Source: Thermoplasmatota archaeon (lineage in GTDB: Archaea; Thermoplasmatota; E2; DHVEG-1). Taken from it: a DNA stretch of 14,512 bases. Numbering within the stretch: position 1 is the first letter of the stretch; every line of letters begins with the position of its first letter. Location: contig JAUWIE010000015.1 in the NCBI GenBank assembly GCA_030605515.1, forward strand, positions 1 to 14,512. Reading direction: 5' to 3'. Shown piece after piece: positions 5,778-14,276 of the stretch. The position numbers were made by a program, and so were the translations under genes. Below the pieces are notes generated by a model. The model was not told where the DNA came from and ran no database searches. It was given only the letters and a program-made list of their open reading frames with translations.

Positions 5778-6881
5778 ATGCATAAAATAAAAATCGGTCA
5801 TAAGTTAATTGGAAATGATCATCCGTGTTTCATAATCGCCGAAGCAGGTATAAATCACAATGGCAGTATAGATCTAGCCAAGAGACTTATTGATAAGGCA
5901 AAAGAAGCTGGTGCAAGCGCAATTAAATTCCAGACATTTAATGCAGATGAAGAGGTAACAAAAAAAACGCCGAAAGCAAAATATCAAAAGGATAATACAA
6001 AATCAGATGAATCATACTATGAGATGATAAAAAAATTAGAATTAAATGAGGATGAACATAGAACTTTAATGGAGTACTGTAATGAAAAAGAAATAATATT
6101 TTTATCGACCCCCTCCGAAGAAAAAAGCGCGGAGATGCTTAATAACTTAGGAGTTACGGCATTTAAAATCGGATCTAATGACATTGTAACCTTACCAATG
6201 CTTGAAAAGATAGCAGTTTACAAAAAACCAATTATAATATCCCGTGGTATGGCTACAAAAGAGGAAATTCAAGAGGCAATAGACACTATTAAAACTAAAG
6301 GGAACGAGGAGATTATAATCCTTCACTGCACCTCCAATTATCCATCTAAACTGAAAGATTTGAACTTACTTGCCATGAGTACTATTAAACAGGAGTTTGA
6401 TGTTCCAGTAGGTTTTTCAGATCACAGCGAAGGATCAAAGGCACCAATTATTGCAGTGCTACTCGGCGCCGCTGTAATTGAAAAGCATTTCACTCTAGAT
6501 AAAAATCTGCCAGGTCCAGACCATAAATTTTCAATTGATACCGATGAACTAGCACAGATTGTTAAAAAAATAAGATACGTAGAAAAACTATCTGACAATG
6601 AAAAAGAAAATATACTCAAATCAACAAAAAATTTAAAGCAAATACTAGGTAATTCTGATATAAAACCTACAAAATCAGAAGAAAAAATGCGAAACTACAC
6701 TAGAAAAAGTATTGTCGCAAGATACGACATCAAAAAAGGAGAAATTATTACACTGGACAACATTGCATTTAAACGCCCGGCATTTGGAATCCCTGCAAAA
6801 CTATACAAAAAAGTCATAGACAAGACCACTAAATCTAAAATCGATAAAGATGAATTTATAACCTTTGAAAAACTGGAATGA
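5778..6881 (+). CDS. neuB: nonulosonic acid synthase (NeuB/LegI family)
   Basis: This 367-residue enzyme condenses phosphoenolpyruvate with a 6-carbon N-acetylated sugar (ManNAc, or its 2,4-diacetamido-6-deoxy analogue) to a nine-carbon nonulosonic acid in the cytoplasm. The TIM barrel shows IIAEAGINHNGS (19-30), KFQTF (50-54), SDHSEG (214-219) and EKHFTLDKNLPGPDH (235-249), all typical of NeuB. The C-terminal antifreeze-like SAF domain (about 306-364) carries RKSIVARYDIKKGE and FKRPAFGIPA, which cap the active site of the dimer. Length is normal. It opens a nine-gene run on the same strand, with AAGGAG before the ATG. NeuB, LegI and PseI are hard to separate by motif. The PtmA-like dehydrogenase and aminotransferase downstream favour a legionaminate-like product, but plain Neu5Ac is possible. 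Confidence 0.93.
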   Translation: MHKIKIGHKLIGNDHPCFIIAEAGINHNGSIDLAKRLIDKAKEAGASAIKFQTFNADEEVTKKTPKAKYQKDNTKSDESYYEMIKKLELNEDEHRTLMEYCNEKEIIFLSTPSEEKSAEMLNNLGVTAFKIGSNDIVTLPMLEKIAVYKKPIIISRGMATKEEIQEAIDTIKTKGNEEIIILHCTSNYPSKLKDLNLLAMSTIKQEFDVPVGFSDHSEGSKAPIIAVLLGAAVIEKHFTLDKNLPGPDHKFSIDTDELAQIVKKIRYVEKLSDNEKENILKSTKNLKQILGNSDIKPTKSEEKMRNYTRKSIVARYDIKKGEIITLDNIAFKRPAFGIPAKLYKKVIDKTTKSKIDKDEFITFEKLE

Positions 6882-6930
6882 TAAAAAACTTATATTAAGA
6901 GAAAAAATAACAAATGGGAAAACTTCTAAA

Positions 6931-7851
6931 ATGAACTGTGACCTATGTGATAAAAACAAATTCAAAAGCTTATTTAAAAAAAAGGGTTACTCCATTACTA
7001 AATGCAAATATTGTGGTTTAGTAACTGTTGACCCCTTTCCAACCGATGAAGAATTAGCAAAATTATACGACGAGGAATACTTTGAAGGAGGGAAAAACAA
7101 AAAAGGATATTCTAACTATAAAGAAGGAATTAAAAACTATTTTGATTATGTTACTAAAGAACCATATATACAAAAAAGGATAAACTACCTAAAACAGTTT
7201 AGCAAGGGTGGAAGATTACTAGATGTCGGGTGTGCACATGGGTTTTTTTTAAAAGCTATAAGAGAAGAAGGCTGGGATGTCACTGGTATAGATATATCTA
7301 AGTATGCATCTGATTTTGGTAAAAAAGAATTCAATCTTAATATAATTAACAAATCTTTAGAAGATGCCAAGTTCGTCTCCAATCATTTCGACGTAGTCAC
7401 TATTTGGTCTTTCCTAGACCATTGTACTACCCCAATGAATGTCTTTAAGGAGATAAACAGAATTTTAAAACCAGGAGGAATCTTAGCATTTAACATATCC
7501 AACGTTGATAGTTTTCGAGCGATGATTAATGCTAGTAACTGGCGACCTATCAGACCACCTGAACACCTATATTACTTTTCGATAAATACAAGTAATAAAT
7601 ATTTATCCAGAACAGGCTTCGGGAAAACAACATATTTTGGAAAAGGAGAAATTGGCATAAAACATGTACTTCAAAATCCTGATCTAAATATGAATGGTGA
7701 GACTGTAAAATTTGATTTCTCTTTTCTCCAGTGGTTAAAATTATATTCCTGGGCTTTAATTTGTTATTTATCGCTTAAAACAGGTATAGATAATTATACT
7801 ATTGGAAGTAATTTAGATGTTTACACACATAATATAAAAAATGAACAATAG
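6931..7851 (+). CDS. class I SAM-dependent methyltransferase with N-terminal zinc ribbon
   Basis: I place the start at ATG 6931 (306 residues), because it begins with MNCDLCDKNKFKSL, the usual opening of this family. The ATG at 6865 would add 22 lysine-rich residues and overlap neuB. C3-x2-C6 and C25-x2-C28 form a zinc ribbon, followed by the TDEELAKLYDEEYF linker. The Rossmann domain has LLDVGCAHGFFL (96-107, SAM-binding motif I) and GIDIS (119-123), then FDVVTIWSFLDH and ILKPGGILAFNIS. This architecture is common in polysaccharide and deoxysugar clusters, where members methylate C or O positions of nucleotide sugars or glycan ends. The C-terminal part has a moderately hydrophobic stretch (about WLKLYSWALICYLSL) that could touch the membrane. 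It sits between neuB and neuC, so it may methylate the nonulosonate or its precursor. The exact target is unknown. Confidence 0.82.
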   Translation: MNCDLCDKNKFKSLFKKKGYSITKCKYCGLVTVDPFPTDEELAKLYDEEYFEGGKNKKGYSNYKEGIKNYFDYVTKEPYIQKRINYLKQFSKGGRLLDVGCAHGFFLKAIREEGWDVTGIDISKYASDFGKKEFNLNIINKSLEDAKFVSNHFDVVTIWSFLDHCTTPMNVFKEINRILKPGGILAFNISNVDSFRAMINASNWRPIRPPEHLYYFSINTSNKYLSRTGFGKTTYFGKGEIGIKHVLQNPDLNMNGETVKFDFSFLQWLKLYSWALICYLSLKTGIDNYTIGSNLDVYTHNIKNEQ

Positions 7852-7874
7852 TTAAAACTTTTAAGGAATATTAG

Positions 7875-8984
7875 ATGAAAAAAATAGTTATTGTAACAGG
7901 TTCTAGAGCAGAATATGGAGTAATGAGAACGTTACTAAAGAAAATAGATAAAAATCCTTCTTTCAAGCTGTCTTTAATTGTGACAGGTATGCATCTCATG
8001 AAGGAATTTGGACATACAATAGACGAAATCACAAAAGATGGATTCAACATAGACTCGATAGTCAACATGAAATTAACATGCAAAACAAACGTAGGAATGG
8101 CAAAATCCCTTGGTTATGCCATCATTGGAATCACAGAAGCGCTAGAGAAGATTAAACCTCAACTTGTAATTGTAACAGGTGATCGAGGGGAAATGCTAGC
8201 AGCAGCAATAGCTGCATCACATCTAAACATACCAGTTGCACATATATCTGGTGGTGACACAACAACAGGTGCTACAATTGACGAACGGATAAGACATGCA
8301 ATCACAAAATTTGCTGACATACATTTTCCTGCAAACGAAAAAAGCGCGAAACATATCATTACCATGGGTGAAAAAGCAAAAAATGTATTTCCCGTAGGTA
8401 ACCCAGGAATTCCTATTGTTTACAATATAACCGATAAGAGAAAAAAAGAGATAACCAGAAAATACAAACTGGATTTAAATCAACCGATTCTAATAGTTAT
8501 TCAACACCCAATTACAACACAGGAACTTCAAGCTGCATCACAGATGAAAGAAACAATGAGTGCAGTTAAAGAATTAAAAATCCAGACCATTATTATATAT
8601 CCTAATTCAGATACAGGTAGTAAAGACATCATTAATGTTATTCACCAATATGAAAAACTAGATTTCGTTCAAATACATAAAAACATCAAACGTGAAGATT
8701 TCCAGGATTTAATGACAATATGTGATGTAATGGTTGGAAACTCCAGTTGCGCATTATTAGAGGCACCAGCATTCAATTTACCAGCCATCAACATAGGCGA
8801 CAGGCAAAAAGGAAGGGGACATACATTCAACATAATAAACGTAAAACATAACAAAAATGATATTATAAAAGCCATAAAAAAAGCTCTAACCAAAGAATTC
8901 AAAAATAAAGTCAAGAAAGCCTTAAGCCCCTACGCAAAAAAGAACGCGGAAGAAAAAATAATTAAAATACTAGAAAAAATATGA
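7875..8984 (+). CDS. neuC: nucleotide-sugar 2-epimerase, hydrolysing (NeuC/LegG family)
   Basis: The 369-residue protein frees a 2-epimerised sugar from its nucleotide: UDP-GlcNAc to ManNAc in sialic acid synthesis, or the 2,4-diacetamido analogue in legionaminic acid synthesis. Family motifs are GSRAEYG (9-15), TGDRGEMLAAA (101-111), HISGGD (123-128) and DERIRHAITKFADIHFPANE (136-155). HPIT (211-214) and VGNSSCALLEAPAF near residue 290 follow. GSRAEYG is the mark of NeuC/LegG, as opposed to the non-hydrolysing WecB epimerases, which usually start GTRPE. Length is usual. AAGGAAT lies 7 bases before the ATG. The stop overlaps the next start as ATGA, so translation is probably coupled to the aminotransferase. 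Its product is the direct substrate of the NeuB encoded upstream. Confidence 0.92.
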   Translation: MKKIVIVTGSRAEYGVMRTLLKKIDKNPSFKLSLIVTGMHLMKEFGHTIDEITKDGFNIDSIVNMKLTCKTNVGMAKSLGYAIIGITEALEKIKPQLVIVTGDRGEMLAAAIAASHLNIPVAHISGGDTTTGATIDERIRHAITKFADIHFPANEKSAKHIITMGEKAKNVFPVGNPGIPIVYNITDKRKKEITRKYKLDLNQPILIVIQHPITTQELQAASQMKETMSAVKELKIQTIIIYPNSDTGSKDIINVIHQYEKLDFVQIHKNIKREDFQDLMTICDVMVGNSSCALLEAPAFNLPAINIGDRQKGRGHTFNIINVKHNKNDIIKAIKKALTKEFKNKVKKALSPYAKKNAEEKIIKILEKI

Positions 8985-9913
8985 TTAAGAAAAAACAGAA
9001 ACTAAATAAAAAATTCTTAAAAAAAGAATATTTTACACAAAGAGGAAGAATTGCACTATCTTATGCGCTACAGATATTAAAGTTAAATAAAGAAAACAAA
9101 ATTCTTCTACCAAGCTACATTGGACTAAGTGAAAAAGAAGGATCAGGAGTATTTGACCCTATAAGACAACTTAAAATTGGCTACGAATTCTACACCCTCA
9201 ATGATGATTTGTCAATTAATAAAGAAAGTTTCACAGAAAAAATAAAACAGGATAAAATCAAAGCAGCATTGATTATACATTATTTTGGATTCTGCCAAAA
9301 AAATTTTGATTATGTTTTAAAAACATGCAAAGAAAATAAAAAATACCTGATAGAAGACTGTGCACATGCATTTAACTCATTCTACAAAAATAAAAAACTA
9401 GGCGCATATGGAGATATCAGCTTTTATTCTATTCATAAATTCTTATCGACAAATGATGGAGGAATACTACTAATTAATAACGACAAAATAAAAATCCAAA
9501 AAAAGATAGATGACAGAATATCAAAAAGGACGTTTACTATTTTATATAAATCAGACATAGAAAAAATAAGTCAAATAAGAAGAAACAATTACACCTACAT
9601 ATTAGAAAAAATCAAGGATATCAAAGGTGTTCATCCTTTTTATAGAACACTTCTGGATGGAGTAACCCCAATAAATTTCCCAGTTATCATCGAGCAAAAA
9701 GACAGAAATAACGTTTATTTTGAGTTGCAAAAAAGAAAAATAGAGGCGGTCTCCCTTTATCATACTTTGATACCGCAGATAAAAAAAGACGAATACCCGA
9801 TATCACACCAGATATCCAGCCGCATACTAAATCTACCTATCCATGAAGAAATATCAAAAAAAGATATAGACATGATGCTAAGGGAACTAAATAAAATATT
9901 AAAGGACGATTGA
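8981..9913 (+). CDS. short DegT/DnrJ/EryC1-type PLP aminotransferase
   Basis: The 310-residue protein keeps the core of sugar aminotransferases. EDCAHAF (125-131) supplies the aspartate that holds the PLP ring nitrogen. GDISFYSIHKFLSTNDGGIL (144-163) contains the Schiff-base lysine K153. It is clearly shorter than the usual 370-400 residues: part of the N-terminal substrate-binding region and the C-terminal domain look trimmed, but no frameshift or stop is seen. The family transfers an amino group from glutamate to a keto-sugar nucleotide. Here it could set the amino group at C4 of a legionaminate precursor (LegC role) or at another position. It is coupled on both sides: ATGA with neuC and TTGA with the acyltransferase. 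A non-catalytic or dehydratase-type homologue is less likely because the lysine is present. Confidence 0.8.
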   Translation: MIKKKQKLNKKFLKKEYFTQRGRIALSYALQILKLNKENKILLPSYIGLSEKEGSGVFDPIRQLKIGYEFYTLNDDLSINKESFTEKIKQDKIKAALIIHYFGFCQKNFDYVLKTCKENKKYLIEDCAHAFNSFYKNKKLGAYGDISFYSIHKFLSTNDGGILLINNDKIKIQKKIDDRISKRTFTILYKSDIEKISQIRRNNYTYILEKIKDIKGVHPFYRTLLDGVTPINFPVIIEQKDRNNVYFELQKRKIEAVSLYHTLIPQIKKDEYPISHQISSRILNLPIHEEISKKDIDMMLRELNKILKDD

Positions 9914-11004
9914 TTAAAGTGTTGAATGAATTAAAAGAACAGGAACTGAAAATTATAACAATGGATGATACAAATCATATAAAATACCTTCTAGATAAAT
10001 GCCAAAAAATGGATGTTCATTGCCATCCAGATTATTTAACACTATTTCAGAATTATACAGGCCACAAGGCAATCTACTTATACTATGGCAACGACGACAA
10101 CTACATCATTGCCCCATATTTCGAAAGGCCTATAAAACTGGCAGGAAACAAATCAAATTCTGAATATATTGATCTAGTATCACCATGGTATTACGGTGGA
10201 TTGATTCACAACATTAAAGAACAAGAACTACTGCAAAAAACATTTTACATTTTTATAAAAAAATTTAATGAATACTGTAAAAAGAACAACGTTGTCACTG
10301 AATTCCAACGTTTTAATCCAATACTTAAAAATAATGCTCCATATCGAGATCAAACAAGTTTATTTTATGATAGAAAAATTGTATATATCGATTTAACAAA
10401 GGATCTAGAATTAATTTATGAAGAATACACCCGACATACTCGAAAAAACATTAACAAAGCCTTAAGAAGCAACTTGAAAGTCTATCACAATGAAAATAAA
10501 GAACATATCTCAAAATTTATAGAAATTTATTCTGAGTCTATGAAAAGAATAAACACAAAAAAATTCTACTATTTCAATGAAGCGTTTTTTAATGAACTTT
10601 TCAAAAAATTTAAAGATGACGTTAAACTGTTCCACGTTGAATATGACGATAAAATAATATGTTCCTCAATTGAACTAGGTAAATATGGCATCCTTCATGA
10701 TTATCTACGTGGTATAATACCTGAATATCTATCATTTAGACCAAATGATATATTAATCGTTGAGTTAATAAGATGGGCTAAAAACGCAGGTTATAAATAT
10801 TTCATTTTAGGCGGTGGTAATTCGTCATCTGAGGAAGATGGATTGTTCAGATTTAAGAAATCATTTTCATCAACTACTGCAGAATTTTATGTGTATAAAA
10901 AAATACATGACATGAATGTATATAAAAAAAACTGTGAAATAAATGGAATAAAACATAGTGATTTAAAATATGAAAAAGCACGGTTTTTCCCAGAGTATTT
11001 GTAA
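9910..11004 (+). CDS. FemAB-like / GNAT-fold acyltransferase
   Basis: The sequence belongs to the FemAB-like double-GNAT group (Acetyltransf_6 type). YEEYTRHTRKNINKALRSNL (170-189) is the typical basic helix. SSIELGKYGILHDYLRG and LIVELIRWAKNAGYKYFILGGG (282-303) are the second GNAT core. EEDGLFRFKKSFS (308-320) is the C-terminal hallmark. FemAB proteins pass amino acids from aminoacyl-tRNA to an amine; relatives in glycan loci acylate amino sugars. The start is uncertain: TTG at 9910 overlaps the previous stop as TTGA with GGA just before it, giving 364 residues; GTG at 9919 or ATG at 9961 are alternatives. Direct coupling to an aminotransferase suggests that it acylates the amino group this enzyme makes. 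Whether the donor is acyl-CoA or aminoacyl-tRNA cannot be read. Confidence 0.78.
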   Translation: MIKVLNELKEQELKIITMDDTNHIKYLLDKCQKMDVHCHPDYLTLFQNYTGHKAIYLYYGNDDNYIIAPYFERPIKLAGNKSNSEYIDLVSPWYYGGLIHNIKEQELLQKTFYIFIKKFNEYCKKNNVVTEFQRFNPILKNNAPYRDQTSLFYDRKIVYIDLTKDLELIYEEYTRHTRKNINKALRSNLKVYHNENKEHISKFIEIYSESMKRINTKKFYYFNEAFFNELFKKFKDDVKLFHVEYDDKIICSSIELGKYGILHDYLRGIIPEYLSFRPNDILIVELIRWAKNAGYKYFILGGGNSSSEEDGLFRFKKSFSSTTAEFYVYKKIHDMNVYKKNCEINGIKHSDLKYEKARFFPEYL

Positions 11005-11074
11005 AAAAATTCTACATAGATGTAATGAAAAATTATCAACTAAGAAAACAAATTAAAAAACAGGGGTTGATCCG

Positions 11075-12040
11075 ATGAATATTCTATTTTGCGGATTAGG
11101 ATCTATAGGAAAAAGACATGCCAGATTAATAAAAGAAATTCATCCATCGTACAATTTATTTGCATGTAGAACAAAACTTGGACAAGAAAAAGTTGATTTA
11201 CCAATAAAAGAATATACAGATTGGGACAAAATTTTCCAAAATGAAAAAATCGATATAACTTTTATAACAAATCCTACGTATCTACATGTAGATACAGCTT
11301 TAAAATGTGCAGAAAAAAATCTAGCGTTATTCATTGAAAAACCCATATCTCATAATTTAAAAAATATTGAAAAATTGAATAATGCAATCAAGAAAAAAAA
11401 CCTGTTCACATATATCGGATACAACCTAAGATTCCACCCAGTAATTAAACATTTAAAAAGAGAAATAGAAAGAAATAGTCATCCGTTTTATTTTAGAGTT
11501 ATATGTGCGTCTTATTTACCCAACTGGAGACCACATCAAGACTATCGCATCAACTATAGTGCTAGAAAAGAAAAAGGCGGTGGTGTATTACTGGAATTAT
11601 CCCATGAATTGGATTATATAAACTGGTTATTTGGGGATATAAAAAACATAACTGGATCACACGGAAAAATTAGTGAATTAGAAATAAACAGTGAGGATTA
11701 TACAGATCTACAAATAACATGTGCTTCAAAAACAAGAGGAACACTACATTTAAACTATTTTAGTTATTATACTGAGAGAAAAATACAGCTATATTTCGCT
11801 GATAGATACATAGAAGGGGATCTGATAAACAAGACAGTCACTATAACCAAAAATGACAGTAAAACAGAACAGAAAAATTACAAACTAGAAATTGATGATT
11901 TATACAAGGATGAATTAAAATATTTCTTTAATGGTTACAATAAAAATAAAGAATTGATGAATAACTTTTTTGAAGCAAAAAAACTATTTAAAAAAATAAT
12001 AGACTTTAAAGAAAATAATAAATTTGTAAAAGGAAGTTAA
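11075..12040 (+). CDS. Gfo/Idh/MocA-family NAD(P)-dependent oxidoreductase
   Basis: The 321-residue protein starts with the dinucleotide-binding GLGSIGKRH (7-15). NPTYLH (66-71) and the family signature EKPIS (88-92) follow. The C-terminal substrate domain has GYNLRFHP (115-122), GGGVLLELSHELDYINWLFG (168-187) with H177 and D180 as likely catalytic residues, and a beta-rich dimer sheet. The family oxidises or reduces sugars and sugar nucleotides at a hydroxyl or keto carbon. Homologues are often seen directly next to a NeuA-type cytidylyltransferase in nonulosonate loci, as here (3 bases apart), so a role in making or trimming the nonulosonate or its precursor is likely. The ATG follows AGGGGTTGAT. 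The 70-base gap before it is the second largest in the operon-like run, so an internal promoter is conceivable. Confidence 0.88.
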   Translation: MNILFCGLGSIGKRHARLIKEIHPSYNLFACRTKLGQEKVDLPIKEYTDWDKIFQNEKIDITFITNPTYLHVDTALKCAEKNLALFIEKPISHNLKNIEKLNNAIKKKNLFTYIGYNLRFHPVIKHLKREIERNSHPFYFRVICASYLPNWRPHQDYRINYSARKEKGGGVLLELSHELDYINWLFGDIKNITGSHGKISELEINSEDYTDLQITCASKTRGTLHLNYFSYYTERKIQLYFADRYIEGDLINKTVTITKNDSKTEQKNYKLEIDDLYKDELKYFFNGYNKNKELMNNFFEAKKLFKKIIDFKENNKFVKGS

Positions 12041-12043
12041 TAC

Positions 12044-12751
12044 ATGAAAATTTTAGCAACAATATGTGCAAGAGGTGGATCAAAGGGAGTTAAAAGCAAA
12101 AATATAAGAGAACTCAGGGGGAAACCACTTATAGCATATACGATAGAATGTTTCAAAAAATGGGGTAAAGCAGATAGAATTATATGTTCAACTGATTCGG
12201 AAGAACTTGCAGATATTGCAAAAAAATATGGAGCGGAAATACCTTTTATGAGACCTGTATATCTGGCAACTGATAATGCTGCAAAACTACCTGTTTTACA
12301 GCATGCATTAAAAGAATGTGAAAAGCTAGACGGTTGTAAATATGATATTATAATAGATTTAGACCCGACAGCACCCTTGAGGAAATTAAACCATTTAGAT
12401 GAGTCTTTGAAGATATTTCTAGAGAGCGATGCAAATAATTTAGTCAGCGTCTGTAAATCATATAAAAATCCTTATTTTAACATGGTAGAACTAGATGAAA
12501 ACGGTTACGCAATATTATGTAAAAAACCTAAAACAAATATTATACGACGGCAAGACACACCAAAAGTATATGATTTGAATGCTTCTATATACATATATCG
12601 AAGAGATTTCCTAATTGAAACAGATAAAATAATGTCTGATAAAATGATCATCTACGAAATGCCAGAAATATCATCAATAGATATAGATAGAGAGATAGAT
12701 TTTCAATTTACTGAATTTGTATTAAAAAAGGGGTTGTTTGAATTTGACTGA
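12044..12751 (+). CDS. neuA: CMP-nonulosonate (acylneuraminate) cytidylyltransferase
   Basis: The 235-residue enzyme activates a nonulosonic acid with CTP to the CMP sugar that glycosyltransferases use. The CTP-binding motif ARGGSKGVKSKNI (9-21) is complete. KPLIAYTIE, CSTDSEELADIA and PFMRPVYLATDNAAKLPVL (the latter from about residue 69) follow in order. DLDPTAPLR stands where most family members have LQPTSPLR. The end contains IDIDREIDF, where D and D-x-D residues bind metal. The length of about 230 fits NeuA, LegF and PtmB without an extra esterase domain. AAAGGAAG lies before the ATG at 12044. The last 14 bases overlap the next gene. With NeuB and NeuC from the same run it completes the minimal pathway from nucleotide sugar to CMP-nonulosonate. 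Confidence 0.92.
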   Translation: MKILATICARGGSKGVKSKNIRELRGKPLIAYTIECFKKWGKADRIICSTDSEELADIAKKYGAEIPFMRPVYLATDNAAKLPVLQHALKECEKLDGCKYDIIIDLDPTAPLRKLNHLDESLKIFLESDANNLVSVCKSYKNPYFNMVELDENGYAILCKKPKTNIIRRQDTPKVYDLNASIYIYRRDFLIETDKIMSDKMIIYEMPEISSIDIDREIDFQFTEFVLKKGLFEFD

Positions 12752-13541
12752 AAAAATATTTCCAGACAGGTTTTCATTGGAGAATAAAACAGCAGTTGTT
12801 ACAGGTGGAGCTGGATTAATTGGTAAAAAACTAGTTTTAGGTCTTGCACAAGCAGGTGCAACTGTAATAATAGGTGAAATAAATAAGAAAAAAGGAATGG
12901 AACTAGAAAAGGAATACGTTAAAAAAGGTCTAAAAGTAAAATGGATGAAACTAGATATAGCAAATATCAACTCTATAAAATCTTTAATAAATGAAACAGT
13001 TAAAAAATACAATAAAATCGATATTTGGATAAATTGCGCGTATCCTAAAACCAGTGATTTCGGGGACAGATTTGAGGATATGACATCTGAATCTTTGAAT
13101 ACAAATGTTAACATGCATATGAACGGTTATATCCTATGTTGTCAACAAATAGTAGAACAGATGAAGAAACAGAAGCAGGGTAGTATAATAAATTTCGGAT
13201 CAACATATGGGGTTGTTGGCCCTGATTTTTCAATATATGAGGGAACTAATATGACCAATTCTGCCGCATACGCTGCGATAAAAGGTGGGATTATAAACTT
13301 TACAAGATACCTTGCAAGTTTCTGTGGAAAACACGGCATAAGAGTCAATGCTATATGCCCCGGAGGGATTTTTGATAATCAACTAGAAATATTTGTGAAA
13401 AATTATGAAAAAAAGACAGTGCTAGGGCGCATGGGACAACCTGAAGATATAGCAGGTCCTGTTATATTTCTAGCATCTGACGCAGCATCATATGTTACGG
13501 GCCATATTTTCATGGTTGATGGGGGTTGGACTGCCATCTAA
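12738..13541 (+). CDS. short-chain dehydrogenase, PtmA-like
   Basis: The 267-residue SDR has TGGAGLIGK (22-30) for NAD(P) binding and INCAYPKTSDFGDRFEDMT (98-116) in place of the usual NNAG region. S155 in GSTYGVVGP and Y178-AAI-K182 form the catalytic set. VNAICPGGIFDNQ (203-215) and SYVTGHIFMVDGGW are near the end. The AYP stretch, the IYEGTNMTNSAAYAAIKGG segment and CPGGIFDNQ resemble PtmA, the dehydrogenase next to ptmB (neuA-like) in the Campylobacter legionaminic acid and flagellin-glycan locus. The gene order here, neuA then this SDR, is the same pairing. The start is TTG at 12738 or 12744, both behind the AGGGG at 12729-12733; the second gives MTEKIFPD. The exact reaction of PtmA-type enzymes is unsettled, so only an oxidoreductase role is claimed. 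Confidence 0.87.
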   Translation: MNLTEKIFPDRFSLENKTAVVTGGAGLIGKKLVLGLAQAGATVIIGEINKKKGMELEKEYVKKGLKVKWMKLDIANINSIKSLINETVKKYNKIDIWINCAYPKTSDFGDRFEDMTSESLNTNVNMHMNGYILCCQQIVEQMKKQKQGSIINFGSTYGVVGPDFSIYEGTNMTNSAAYAAIKGGIINFTRYLASFCGKHGIRVNAICPGGIFDNQLEIFVKNYEKKTVLGRMGQPEDIAGPVIFLASDAASYVTGHIFMVDGGWTAI

Positions 13542-13586
13542 TGGAAAAATCAATGTATGTTATTTGTCAAATTAAAGATTTAAGGT

Positions 13587-14276
13587 ATGATTATAATGAA
13601 AAATGTATGGGAACAAATACACTCAGAAAGATCATGGGGTAGATATCCTAACGAGGAGTTAGTTAGATTTATTGGAAAAAAAAAATTCAGCATTCCAAAA
13701 GAGAAAAGAAGGGAAATTAACATCCTGGAAATAGGATGTGGCCAAGGTGCTAACCTATGGTTTCTTGCAAAGGAAGGATTTACTGTTTACGGCATAGATA
13801 TTTCAGAATCAGCAATTAAAAAAGCAGAAGAACATCTTATCGGGGAATATAATGTAAAAGCTAATTTAGAAACAGCTGATGCAAGAAAACTGCCTTATGA
13901 AAACGATTTTTTTGATATTGTGATTGATGTAAGTACAATCCAACATATTCCCTTTCAAGATCATATAAAATCATATAAAGATATATTTCGCATTTTAAAA
14001 TCCGGATGCTGTTTCTGGAGTTTCCATATAGCAGAAGGTTGCTGGGGATATGGAACAGGTGAACTTATTGATTACAAAACATTTGAAAATGTAAGCGAAG
14101 ATGCTTCACGAAATCATGGCATGGTCTGCATGCCATCTGATACAGATTTATCAAAGTTATTAACAGAATGTGGATTCAAAGTAAACTCAATAGAAAAACA
14201 CAAAAGAACCTATGAAAATCAAACAAAAGAAGTTATACACTGGATCATAGAGGCAAATAAACCATTAAAAAGATAA
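13587..14276 (+). CDS. class I SAM-dependent methyltransferase
   Basis: The 229-residue protein carries a single Rossmann methyltransferase domain: ILEIGCGQGANLWFL (46-60, SAM motif I), GIDIS (69-73, acidic end of strand 2), TADARKLPYENDFFDIVID (96-114) and FRILKSG (134-140). The N-terminal NVWEQIHSERSWGRYPNEEL is typical of methyltransferases found at the end of nonulosonate or O-antigen clusters. Length is normal. It is the last gene in the operon-like run, 45 bases after the dehydrogenase. AAGGT lies directly before the ATG at 13587; the ATG at 13596 would leave the more usual spacing and is equally likely. It probably methylates the nonulosonate or the finished glycan, possibly as a capping step; the target atom is not predictable. 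Confidence 0.85.
   Translation: MIIMKNVWEQIHSERSWGRYPNEELVRFIGKKKFSIPKEKRREINILEIGCGQGANLWFLAKEGFTVYGIDISESAIKKAEEHLIGEYNVKANLETADARKLPYENDFFDIVIDVSTIQHIPFQDHIKSYKDIFRILKSGCCFWSFHIAEGCWGYGTGELIDYKTFENVSEDASRNHGMVCMPSDTDLSKLLTECGFKVNSIEKHKRTYENQTKEVIHWIIEANKPLKR

Noticed and set aside
12722..13114. A 130-codon minus-strand open frame with hydrophobic stretches.
   Set aside because: It is antisense to the PtmA-like dehydrogenase, whose SDR motifs are unmistakable. The hydrophobic look comes from reading AAA/GAA-rich codons in reverse.
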